A DNA stretch of 7,263 nucleotides. Origin: Planctomycetota bacterium. Lineage in GTDB: Bacteria > Planctomycetota > UBA8108. A program made the translations under genes and the position numbers. The number at the start of each line of letters is the position of its first letter. Positions within the stretch are counted from its first letter, which is position 1. Location of the stretch: contig NZOA01000069.1 of NCBI GenBank assembly GCA_002695115.1, forward strand, positions 12,046 through 19,308, written 5' to 3'. Shown here one piece after another: positions 1 to 5,401 of this stretch. Under the pieces are notes generated by a model. That model had not been told where the DNA came from. It did no database searches and saw only the letters and a list, made by a program, of their open reading frames with translations.

Positions 1-137
1 GCGGCGCCGCCGCTGCCGGTGATTTCAAAATCCTCGACCTTCGGGACCTCGTAGATCCTGTCGGCCTTGCCGGTGCCGCCAGCAGGAATCACGACGGCGA
101 ATACCATTGCCGAAAGCAGGAGAACGGGAAGCTTCAC
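1..137 (-). CDS. Secreted protein, N-terminal fragment (possible CBM9-like domain)
   Basis: This is the first 45 codons of a gene that runs off the left edge. The start is GTG at 137-135, with GAGGTG (149-144) six bases upstream as ribosome binding site. Residues 1-20 form a classic signal peptide: Met-Lys, then a hydrophobic run of Leu/Val/Ala/Ile, then Pro-Ala-Gly-Gly, so export through Sec is expected. The mature start, around residues 29-45 (IYEVPKVEDFEITGSGGA), resembles the entry strand of family-9-like carbohydrate-binding modules (DOMON/CBM9-like), which often read D-F-x-I-T-G-x-G-x-A followed by W. That reading is inference from about 17 residues, and the diagnostic Trp and the rest of the domain lie outside the window. 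The gene is divergent from the flavoprotein gene at 273 and its leader carries a terminator-like hairpin (155-191). Export is well supported; the domain call is weak. Confidence 0.7.
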   Translation of the reverse strand, partial: MKLPVLLLSAMVFAVVIPAGGTGKADRIYEVPKVEDFEITGSGGA

Positions 138-154
138 GATGGTCACCTCATTAA

Positions 155-191
155 AAAGAGCGGGTTCATTGATTTCGGACCGGGGCTCTTT
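155..191 (-). promoter_or_regulatory. Terminator-like hairpin in the leader of the exported-protein gene
   Basis: AAAGAGC at 155-161 and GCTCTTT at 185-191 are perfect 7-base inverted repeats. Inside them GGT (163-165) pairs with ACC (179-181), leaving a small internal loop and an A/T-rich apical loop. Read on the minus strand, the closing arm runs directly into a stretch of five T, then AA, and the ribosome binding site of the gene at 137 begins six bases after the hairpin. This is the form of a weak intrinsic terminator or attenuator placed in a 5' leader. Only three G-C pairs lie in the outer stem, so it could also be chance or a symmetric protein-binding site. No known riboswitch fold was recognised. 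Confidence 0.3.
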
Positions 192-272
192 ACTTCATCC
201 GGACCTCGGTTAATCTGGACCGAAACGTTCAGCGGCGACAGGCGCCCAATCAGGTCAACCGGAGAAGATACC

Positions 273-716
273 GTGAGCGAGCTCGACCCCGAAACCAGGG
301 AAACCATTGTCCGAATCATCAAAAGCTGTGTCTACGGTGATTTGGCCACCTTCTGCCCTGTCGAGAACAGTCCCAGGGTTCGCCCGGTCTGCGCCTTCCT
401 CCAGGATGACCTCTCGATCCTCGTCCCCAGCCACACCGCTACCCGCAAGATCGAGGAAATCCGTGCCAATGCAAACGTGGAGCTCTGCTTTGTCGACGCT
501 GAGCACTGGCAGGTCCGCGTGGCCGGAAAGGCCGAGGAGGTCGAGGACACCTCCGTCAAGAAGAAGCTGATGGAAACGACGCTGAGCCCCCAGCTCTGGG
601 GTGGCTTCTTTCCCGATGGTGAGACGGACAAACACTTCGTGCTCTACCGAATCCGGCCGCGCTCCTTCGAATGGATGAAGGAATGGGAGCTGAGCTACCG
701 CAGGGTAGAACTCTAG
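273..716 (+). CDS. Pyridoxamine 5'-phosphate oxidase-like FMN-binding split-barrel protein
   Basis: The 147-residue protein matches the small split-beta-barrel flavoproteins of the PNPOx-like/general stress protein 26 type. The start is GTG at 273, with GGAGAAG (261-267) at good spacing. Visible family signs are the first strand and turn at residues 22-40 (GDLATF, then SPRVRPVCAF), the strand SILVP at 48-52, the basic loop TATRKIEEI at 55-63, which in this family contacts the FMN phosphate, and the VRVAGKAE strand at 81-88. The C-terminal F-x-L-Y-R-I-R-P strand is at 122-129. The length fits a single-domain member. Members bind FMN, F420 or heme and many act as oxidoreductases or stress proteins; true PdxH is longer and carries a C-terminal signature not seen here, so vitamin B6 synthesis is unlikely. 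The substrate cannot be told from sequence. The protein is cytoplasmic, with no signal peptide. It stands alone and converges on the PfpI-like gene. Confidence 0.85.
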   Translation: MSELDPETRETIVRIIKSCVYGDLATFCPVENSPRVRPVCAFLQDDLSILVPSHTATRKIEEIRANANVELCFVDAEHWQVRVAGKAEEVEDTSVKKKLMETTLSPQLWGGFFPDGETDKHFVLYRIRPRSFEWMKEWELSYRRVEL

Positions 717-724
717 GCCGGCCT
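715..724. repeat. 10-bp palindrome in the 3'-3' junction
   Basis: AGGCCGGCCT is a perfect palindrome that spans the TAG stop of the flavoprotein gene (714-716) and touches the TGA stop of the PfpI-like gene (726-724). The two genes are only 7 bp apart tail to tail. No T-run follows on either strand, so a bidirectional intrinsic terminator is not supported; it is recorded as the only structure in this junction. Confidence 0.35.
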
Positions 725-1287
725 CACCGCGAGGCGCTCTTGAGCATCTCCACGAAGGCCTTCAACAACGGGGTGTTGTCGTGCCAGGTCCGGGCGGTGA
801 CCAGGTTGCCATCGATCACCGTCGGCTCATCCACGTAGGTAGCGCCGCCCTGCTCGACATCGAGGGCGCACTTGGCGACCGTCGTAAGCGTCCTGCCGCC
901 GATGCAGCCGGCCGCGGTGAGAATCTCGACGCCGTGGCAGATCGCGGCCACCGGCTTGCCGGCCTCGAAGAAATGCCTGGTGAGCCGCAGCAGGTCCTCG
1001 TCGTAACGGAGATACTCCGGGGCCCGGCCGCCTGAAACGAACAGGCCTGCGTATTCTTCCGGGTCAACATCGGCGAAGGCGACCGTCGCCTCGATATGAT
1101 AGCCGGGACTCTCGCGCGTGATGTCCCAATCGGAATCGGGGGGGACCTCGTGTAATACCATATGGTAGCGACGCGCCTCAGGGCCCGCGACCACGACCTC
1201 GAAGTCATCCTCGGGCAGACGGAAGACCGGGTACATGGTGTCAAGCACCTCGGTCGCGTCACCGATCGGCAGCAAAACCTTTGGCAT
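724..1287 (-). CDS. DJ-1/PfpI family protein (class I glutamine amidotransferase-like fold)
   Basis: The 187-residue protein begins at ATG 1287-1285, behind GGAGAG (1302-1297) with nine bases of spacing. It carries the nucleophile elbow AICHG at residues 115-119, with Cys117 followed by His118, as in PfpI, YhbO and DJ-1. Other marks are an acidic residue near the N-terminus (Glu13 in DATEVLD) that fits the conserved Glu which activates the Cys, the loop GGRAPEYLR at 86-94, and the C-terminal TARTWHD block at 165-171. Family members have been described as intracellular proteases, glyoxalases/deglycases or stress chaperones; which of these applies cannot be read here. The protein is cytoplasmic. 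The substitution of Trp-His-Asp where many YhbO-like proteins have a Pro-Asp-Asp type segment suggests a distinct subgroup. It is divergent from dgoK, with which it may share a control region, and tail to tail with the flavoprotein gene. Confidence 0.92.
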   Translation of the reverse strand: MPKVLLPIGDATEVLDTMYPVFRLPEDDFEVVVAGPEARRYHMVLHEVPPDSDWDITRESPGYHIEATVAFADVDPEEYAGLFVSGGRAPEYLRYDEDLLRLTRHFFEAGKPVAAICHGVEILTAAGCIGGRTLTTVAKCALDVEQGGATYVDEPTVIDGNLVTARTWHDNTPLLKAFVEMLKSASR

Positions 1288-1330
1288 GGGAAATCTCTCT
1301 CCGGCAGCTCTTCAGTCTCAACAATCCCGG

Positions 1331-1348
1331 CGACAAGGCCGACAAGGC
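1331..1348. repeat. Two tandem copies of a 9-bp unit between divergent genes
   Basis: CGACAAGGC occurs twice back to back at 1331-1339 and 1340-1348, in the 111 bp between the PfpI-like gene and dgoK. The 9-bp period is close to one helical turn, so it could be a tandem operator, but two copies are little evidence. It lies one base to the left of the 13-base palindrome. Confidence 0.45.
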
Positions 1349-1349
1349 G

Positions 1350-1362
1350 GGTTATTGTAACC
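1350..1362. promoter_or_regulatory. Palindrome, candidate operator of the divergent pfpI-like/dgoK spacer
   Basis: GGTTA-TTG-TAACC is a perfect inverted repeat with 5-base arms and a 3-base centre, 37 bp before the dgoK start and 63 bp before the PfpI-like start. Symmetric A/T-centred sites of this size are typical for dimeric regulators such as the GntR family, which often control galactonate genes; linking it to such a regulator is inference. No regulator gene is in the window. I could not pick out convincing -35/-10 boxes on either strand. Confidence 0.35.
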
Positions 1363-1398
1363 AAAAGTCCTGTTTCGGTCTGTCCAGGATCACGCACG

Positions 1399-2349
1399 AT
1401 GGGTCATTCTTTTTACAGTTGTGACTGGGGCACCTCGAATTTCCGCCTCCGGCTGGTCGACGCCTCCTCTCTCGAGATAGCGGCGGAGGTCCACACGAAC
1501 GACGGCATCGACCGGCTCGAGGGCGAAGACCCCGGGCGCTTCGCCGCCTGTCTGCTCGAACGCATCAGGGAGCTGCCTGCCGGCTCCGGGGCGGACACCT
1601 CCGAGATCCCGTTGTGGATCTCGGGGATGGCCAGCTCCTCGATCGGCTGGCGGGAGCTCGACTACGCCGGCCTGCCGTTCCCCCTCGACGGCAGCGAGGC
1701 GGTCGTGGCAGACCTCGGTCCGCTCGAAGAGAACCTTCCCCACCCGATCCGCCTGGTCTCCGGCCTCAGGAGCGAAGATGACATCCTTCGCGGCGAAGAG
1801 ACCGAGGCACTGGGCCTGCTGGAGCTCCTCGACAGGAGGAGCGAGGCGACCCTGCTCATCCTCCCTGGAACCCACTCCAAGCATCTCAGTGCCCGGGACG
1901 GAAAAATAAACTCCCTGCGCACCTTCATGACCGGCGAACTCTACGCCATCCTCACCAGCCACAGCATCCTCCGCCATACCGTCGAAGAGCCCGAAACCCT
2001 AGATGGACTGGAAGATGCCTTTCTCGATGGCGTACGCGCCGTCGTCGAGGACGGACTCTCAGCCGGACTCTTCGCCGCAAGGACCCGCCAGGTGCTCGGC
2101 GGAAAAGAGCCCCGGGAGAACGGCGCCTATCTCAGCGGACTGCTCCTTTCGGCCGAGCTGGAGCCGGTGCGCGGCTGCGGCAGCGCCATTCTTGTCGCCG
2201 CGGGCGGCGTCCTTGGAAGCATGTACCGGCACGCAGCCGCCGAGCTGGAGCTCGAGAAGCTGGAAACCGTCGATGAGCGGCTCCTCGATCTCGCGGTTCC
2301 CGCGGGCCACGCGCTGCTCGAGAAGGTCCACCGGGGAAAGCTGACTTGA
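1399..2349 (+). CDS. dgoK: 2-dehydro-3-deoxygalactonokinase (DgoK)
   Basis: The 316-residue protein phosphorylates 2-dehydro-3-deoxy-D-galactonate with ATP to the 6-phosphate, the second step of the De Ley-Doudoroff galactonate pathway, in the cytoplasm. It matches the DgoK family throughout: phosphate-binding start CDWGTSNFRLRL at residues 8-19, WISGMASS at 73-80, RGEETEALG at 131-139, LPGTHSKH at 155-162, FMTGEL at 176-181, YLSGLLLSAE at 244-253 and an AAGG turn at 267-270. The length is close to that of the E. coli enzyme. The ATG at 1399 has AGGA (1386-1389) nine bases upstream and places the kinase motif right at the N-terminus; the frame stays open back to 1162 but that stretch is antisense to the PfpI-like gene and is not likely to be translated. 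The partner aldolase and dehydratase are not in the window. The stop overlaps the start of the CYTH gene. The specificity (2-dehydro-3-deoxygalactonate rather than a related keto-acid) is taken from family membership. Confidence 0.93.
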   Translation: MGHSFYSCDWGTSNFRLRLVDASSLEIAAEVHTNDGIDRLEGEDPGRFAACLLERIRELPAGSGADTSEIPLWISGMASSSIGWRELDYAGLPFPLDGSEAVVADLGPLEENLPHPIRLVSGLRSEDDILRGEETEALGLLELLDRRSEATLLILPGTHSKHLSARDGKINSLRTFMTGELYAILTSHSILRHTVEEPETLDGLEDAFLDGVRAVVEDGLSAGLFAARTRQVLGGKEPRENGAYLSGLLLSAELEPVRGCGSAILVAAGGVLGSMYRHAAAELELEKLETVDERLLDLAVPAGHALLEKVHRGKLT

Positions 2350-2855
2350 AAAACATCGAGATCAAGACGCCGCTTGCCGGGCGAGCGCAAACCGAGGAAA
2401 AGCTGCTGTCCATCGGGGCGAATCTCAAGTGGACCCGAAAGCAGGTAGACACCTTCTTCAATGCGCCCTCGGGCTGGCTGAAGCTGCGCGAGGTGGAAGG
2501 CCGCCCCGGCGAGCTGATCTCCTACAGGCGCTCTGTAGAAGACAGCGGCCCCAGGGAATCGGATTACGATATTCTCCGGCTGGAGGACGCCCACGAACTC
2601 AAATCGGTCCTGGAGCATTCCCTCGGCATCCTTGGAATAGTCGAGAAGCAGAGAGCCCTCTGGCTCTATCGAAACACCCGGGTCCATCTTGACCAGGTCA
2701 AGGGTCTCGGAGATTTCCTCGAGCTTGAAACCGTGCTGGCAGGGATCGACGCCAGGGAAGGGATCGCAGAGAGTGAAGAGGTGATCGGCCTGCTGGAGCT
2801 CAACAAGGAGCTCTTCATTTCCGTTCCCTACCTCGAGCTCCTGCAGAGACAGTGA
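2346..2855 (+). CDS. CYTH domain protein (class IV adenylate cyclase/triphosphatase-like)
   Basis: The 169-residue protein is one CYTH domain, the triphosphate tunnel fold shared by class IV adenylate cyclases (CyaB), thiamine triphosphatases and inorganic triphosphatases. The start is TTG at 2346, overlapping the dgoK stop by four bases (TTGA), with GGGGAAAG (2333-2340) five bases upstream; no other Met codon exists in the protein, and the family motif begins at residue 3, so this start is well fixed. Seen in order: NIEIK at 3-7 (family E-x-E-x-K with Asn at the first place), QVDTFF at 33-38, WLKLRE at 44-49, ISYRR at 58-62, KQR at 101-103, RVHLDQV at 112-118, LGDFLELE at 121-128 and YLELL at 162-166. 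The charged tunnel residues that bind metal and triphosphate are therefore largely present, so it is probably an active enzyme. Cyclase and triphosphatase cannot be separated by eye; the late motifs look most like class IV cyclase relatives. It is co-translated with dgoK. Confidence 0.88.
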   Translation: MKNIEIKTPLAGRAQTEEKLLSIGANLKWTRKQVDTFFNAPSGWLKLREVEGRPGELISYRRSVEDSGPRESDYDILRLEDAHELKSVLEHSLGILGIVEKQRALWLYRNTRVHLDQVKGLGDFLELETVLAGIDAREGIAESEEVIGLLELNKELFISVPYLELLQRQ

Positions 2856-2928
2856 AGCTCCTTTTAGCGGACGAAGGACCTGTTTTGATGGGATCTCACC
2901 GGTCGGCGCAGTACGATGCCGGCTGGCT

Positions 2929-2942
2929 CGGTGACTTCACCG
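2929..2942. repeat. Inverted repeat upstream of the secreted hydrolase gene
   Basis: CGGTGA-CT-TCACCG is a perfect 14-base inverted repeat in the 126 bp between the CYTH gene and the hydrolase gene. A related half-site (TCACCGGTC at 2896-2904) resembles TCACCGGAC at 2937-2945, so there may be a repeated TCACCGG box. No T-run follows, so it is not a standard terminator; an operator or chance are the options. The remainder of this gap holds no convincing gene and no clear promoter. Confidence 0.3.
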
Positions 2943-2981
2943 GACCGCCCCTCCCAGCTCACCATTTTTTACGGAGGCCCC

Positions 2982-3713
2982 ATGAGATCTCTCCTGATCT
3001 TTTCTGTCATCCTGGTCATCGCCTGTGCTACCGAGACCTTCGCCCAGGGCTTTGAGAAAACAGAATACCAGGCCGACTCCTCACGAACTCTTCAGTACGC
3101 CCTTCTCAAGCCGGAAAAAATCGAAACCGGAAAAAAGTACCCGGTGGTTCTCGCCCTCCATGGCGCAGGCGGAAGGGGGAACAAAAACTGGGAACGCAAC
3201 TGCCTCGCCAATACCGTGCTTGCCAGGCCTGAGATGAGAAGCAAGTATCCCTGCTTTATCGTTGCCCCTACCGTCAGCAAGCAGGGCTCCTGGAGAGGAG
3301 AGTCACTGGACGATGCTCTCGAGCTGGTGGGAAAACTGCTGAAGAAGCTGCCGATCGACCCGGACCGCGTCTATGTCACGGGGCAATCGATGGGAGGCTA
3401 CGGCACCTTTGAGGCCATGGCCCGCAAGCCGGAGCTCTTTGCCGCGGGCGTACCGGTCTGCGGACGCAATAAGGCCTCGAACGCGAAGAAGATAGCCCCC
3501 ATCCCGATCTGGGTTTTTCATGGCGAGAAAGATCGTGTCGTGCCCGTAGCGGGCAGCCGCGAGATGGTCGAGGCGATCAAGAAAGCGGGAGGAAAGCCGC
3601 GCTATACCGAGCTCCCCGGGGTCCGCCACAATGCCTGGACTCCTGCCTACAAAAACCAGGAGCTGTGGAAGTGGATGTTCTCCCAGAAACGGACGAAGTC
3701 GAAGTCATCCTGA
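2982..3713 (+). CDS. Secreted alpha/beta hydrolase (PHB-depolymerase/esterase-like, prolyl oligopeptidase-type fold)
   Basis: The ATG at 2982 has GGAGG (2973-2977) just upstream and gives a 243-residue protein that begins with a clear signal peptide (residues 1-22, hydrophobic core LLIFSVILVI, then TFAQG as likely cleavage region). The frame is open further upstream to 2916, but that start would bury the signal peptide. The mature part is a compact alpha/beta hydrolase: oxyanion-hole strand VVLALHGAGGRG at 55-66, nucleophile elbow GQSMGGYG at 134-141 with Ser136, acid HGEKD at 180-184 with Asp184, and GVRHNAW at 213-219 with His216. All three catalytic residues are present and in order, so an active enzyme is expected. 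Such small secreted proteins are called dienelactone-hydrolase-like, CE1-like or phospholipase/carboxylesterase; the substrate (acyl esters on polysaccharide, for example) is not determined. The C-terminus is lysine/serine rich. No binding module is attached. Confidence 0.88.
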   Translation: MRSLLIFSVILVIACATETFAQGFEKTEYQADSSRTLQYALLKPEKIETGKKYPVVLALHGAGGRGNKNWERNCLANTVLARPEMRSKYPCFIVAPTVSKQGSWRGESLDDALELVGKLLKKLPIDPDRVYVTGQSMGGYGTFEAMARKPELFAAGVPVCGRNKASNAKKIAPIPIWVFHGEKDRVVPVAGSREMVEAIKKAGGKPRYTELPGVRHNAWTPAYKNQELWKWMFSQKRTKSKSS

Positions 3714-3747
3714 AAGCCTCCCGTCGCCCGCCCCCCGGTCGGCGCCC

Positions 3748-4239
3748 CTAGTGGGAGCTGAGCTCCTGCGCCGTCCATGAATCGCCCCGGCTGGCGGTTC
3801 GCGACCGTACCGCCGCCACCGCCCCGGTCGTCACCGCGGGCGCGGCGTTACCCCAGGCTCCGCGGATGTAGGTCAGGATCGCCGCCATATCCGCGTCATC
3901 GTAAACATGACGCAGCGCCGGCATCTCGAGCTGGTAGCGCCGCCCCCGGACCATGATCGGCCCACGCACGCCATCGAGAGCTATGCGAAGGAGGCGGCCC
4001 TCGGAGCCCGTGACCCATTCAGAACCCGCCAGCGGAGAGGCGACCCCCTCCTTCCCCTCTCCATCCACCTGGTGGCAGGCCCCGCAGCTCACCTCGTAGA
4101 GCGTCCGCCCCCTGCCCTTGCCGACGCCCCCGGCAAGCTCCCGGGGCCGACAGGAAGCCAGGCACCCGGACATGAAGATCAACAGGAGAGCCGCCGCCGG
4201 ACTGAAGATCACCGGTAGAGGAAAAAAATGGCCTCTCAT
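3748..4239 (-). CDS. Mono-heme c-type cytochrome lipoprotein
   Basis: The 163-residue protein has a hydrophobic export segment (about residues 8-25) ending in cysteines: LASC with Cys30 is a good lipobox, with Cys26 (MSGC) as the alternative, so it is probably lipid-anchored outside the cytoplasm. The heme site CGACH is at 52-56 (Cys52, Cys55, His56) and the likely sixth ligand is Met106 in LEMPAL, with the class I closing helix DADMAAILTYIRGAWG at 115-130. The tail, with VRSRTASR and then WTAQEL, is a form common at the end of small cytochromes in planctomycete- and verrucomicrobia-type genomes, where they often sit in or next to dehydrogenases. Its role is electron transfer. The ATG overlaps the propeller gene stop (ATGA), so the two are translationally coupled, and no strong ribosome binding site is seen of its own. 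It is tail to tail with the hydrolase gene; the 34 bp between them are C/G-rich and show no clear intrinsic terminator. Confidence 0.92.
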   Translation of the reverse strand: MRGHFFPLPVIFSPAAALLLIFMSGCLASCRPRELAGGVGKGRGRTLYEVSCGACHQVDGEGKEGVASPLAGSEWVTGSEGRLLRIALDGVRGPIMVRGRRYQLEMPALRHVYDDADMAAILTYIRGAWGNAAPAVTTGAVAAVRSRTASRGDSWTAQELSSH

Positions 4240-5279
4240 TTAGCGGCCTTGTTCTCCCCGGCCCCTAGAGTGATCACCAGGTTGCGCTTGGGCGTATTGC
4301 CGACCTCGACGTAGCCGATGATCTTCCTGCTGGCGGTATCGACGACGCAGACCTTCTTCTTGCTGCGAACGGCGAGATAGGCGTACTTGCTGTCAGGCGA
4401 GAAACAAAGCCAGTAGATCCTGCCGATCATCTCTAGCGAGGCGAGCTCCGGGTAGGCCGGATCGGTGATGTCGTGGATATGCACCGTCTGGTGTTCCACG
4501 TTACACGACCAGATCTCCTTCTGGTCGGGACGAATCGCCAGGCCGTGGCAGCGACTTGACCTGCCGGCGTATTTTTCTGGGATCTTGTGTTCGATACGGG
4601 CGATCACCTTGCGCTGCGCGATGTCGGCGACCTCAAAACCGAGCAGCCCATCAACGTTCTGGAAGTAGCGCTTGTTGTCGGCCGAGAGAGCCGGCGGCCT
4701 GACCGAGGCCGAGAATGGAATGTGCCCGGCGACCTTGTGGCCCGCCTTGACGTCGACGATGGTGACGCGCCTGGGATTTCCCATTGGCGAAAGATACATC
4801 CAGCGGCCGTCCCTTGAAGCCTGGGTATTGTGCGGCCTCCCGCCGGTCTTGATCTTCTCCACCACCTTGCGGCTCTCGCCATCGATCACCCAATAGTGGC
4901 CATCGTTACAGGGCACGTAGACCCACTTGCCGTCCGGAGTGCAGGCCAGCTGGTTGGGCTTGGGGCCGATGGTCAGGCGATGCTCGACCTCGTAGGTGCG
5001 CGGATTGACCCAGATCAGCTCCCCCTGCGGCTTCTTGAACGCCTCGATGGCCACGTAGACGACGCTCGCATCGTCCGGCGCGGCGATGCCGTGGGGCTCG
5101 GGCCCTACGACGATCCGCTTGATGACCTTATTGCTGCCGACCTCGATGACGTGAACGTCATCGCCGTAGGCGTTGGTCTGCCAGAGATACTGGTTTCCCG
5201 CGACAAGCTCGGCGGCAAACTGCGTGGAGACGACGAAAACAAATAGACTCGCCAGGATCCGCGATCGGTTTATCCGCAC
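4236..5279 (-). CDS. Secreted YVTN-type seven-bladed beta-propeller protein
   Basis: The best start is GTG at 5279-5277: AAAGGAGG (5293-5286) lies six bases upstream. ATG codons at 5300 and 5285 are in frame, but the first has no binding site and the second abuts it. This gives 347 residues with a signal peptide (residues 1-28, core ILASLFVFVV). The rest is about seven propeller repeats of the form V-G-x-x-P-x-x-L-x-x-x-P-D-G-K-x-V-Y-V; clear copies start near residues 58, 104, 145, 243 and 288, and degenerate ones near 192 and 326. Such proteins are surface or periplasmic binding scaffolds or lactonase-like enzymes; relatives of this fold carry heme d1 or quinone cofactors. There is no CxxCH heme site, but there are six cysteines in the mature part (113, 124, 244, 259, 292, 311), more than usual for a secreted propeller, so disulfides or metal binding are possible. 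The stop overlaps the cytochrome gene start, which suggests a shared redox role. Confidence 0.88.
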   Translation of the reverse strand: MRINRSRILASLFVFVVSTQFAAELVAGNQYLWQTNAYGDDVHVIEVGSNKVIKRIVVGPEPHGIAAPDDASVVYVAIEAFKKPQGELIWVNPRTYEVEHRLTIGPKPNQLACTPDGKWVYVPCNDGHYWVIDGESRKVVEKIKTGGRPHNTQASRDGRWMYLSPMGNPRRVTIVDVKAGHKVAGHIPFSASVRPPALSADNKRYFQNVDGLLGFEVADIAQRKVIARIEHKIPEKYAGRSSRCHGLAIRPDQKEIWSCNVEHQTVHIHDITDPAYPELASLEMIGRIYWLCFSPDSKYAYLAVRSKKKVCVVDTASRKIIGYVEVGNTPKRNLVITLGAGENKAAK

Positions 5280-5285
5280 AGGCAT

Positions 5286-5293
5286 CCTCCTTT
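5286..5293 (-). promoter_or_regulatory. Strong ribosome binding site deciding the propeller start
   Basis: On the minus strand AAAGGAGG precedes ATG with no spacing but precedes GTG (5279) by the ideal six bases. It lies inside any reading frame begun at the ATG at 5300. It therefore favours the GTG start and removes seven charged residues from the predicted protein, which also gives a more normal signal peptide. Confidence 0.7.
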
Positions 5294-5354
5294 TTCGCAT
5301 CGTTTTATTGAGATGGCCCCAACCAGTCTACAACAGGAGCGGCACGCATCACCC

Positions 5355-5368
5355 GCGGTATTTACCGC
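5355..5368. repeat. Small hairpin between lipoprotein and propeller genes
   Basis: GCGGTA-TT-TACCGC is a perfect inverted repeat in the 122 bp between the lipoprotein stop and the propeller start. On the minus strand it lies 33 bases after the lipoprotein stop and has no T-run after it, so Rho-independent termination is not supported. It might be an operator or an RNA-processing hairpin between two halves of an operon. I saw no convincing promoter in this gap. Confidence 0.3.
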
Positions 5369-5401
5369 TGAAAGCCCCCAGCTCCCTGCAAAAAGAGCCG
5401 C

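Noticed and set aside
255..635. 126-codon frame on the minus strand opposite the flavoprotein gene
   Set aside because: It is antisense to a clear PNPOx-like protein and shows no known motif or export signal.
816..1397. 193-codon minus-strand frame overlapping the PfpI-like gene
   Set aside because: It is the same strand in another frame; the protein is Arg/Ser rich without motifs, while the competing frame has the AICHG elbow and a good binding site.
1162..1398. N-terminal extension of dgoK to an ATG at 1162
   Set aside because: The extension would be antisense to the PfpI-like gene, has no family similarity, and the kinase motif begins only after 1399, where a binding site is present.
1390..1977. 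195-codon minus-strand frame opposite dgoK
   Set aside because: It is antisense to a strongly supported DgoK; no motif or signal was found.
2852..3055. 67-codon plus-strand frame starting with a GTGA overlap at the CYTH stop
   Set aside because: It runs into the hydrolase gene in another frame, lacks a clear binding site and has no recognisable feature.
3714..3747. Bidirectional terminator between the hydrolase and cytochrome genes
   Set aside because: The 34 bp are C/G-rich with only weak 4-bp stems and no T-run on either strand. A GGAGCT-G-AGCTCC palindrome at 3754-3766 lies inside the cytochrome gene and is not followed by T either.
4236..5279. Heme c site in the propeller
   Set aside because: Cys244-His245 and Cys259 with His263 look suggestive, but there is no CxxCH; only the neighbour has one.
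5301..5360. Sigma-70-type promoter for the propeller gene on the minus strand
   Set aside because: TTGTAG with TCAATA or TAAAAC downstream matches the consensus poorly in bases or in spacing; too weak to list.
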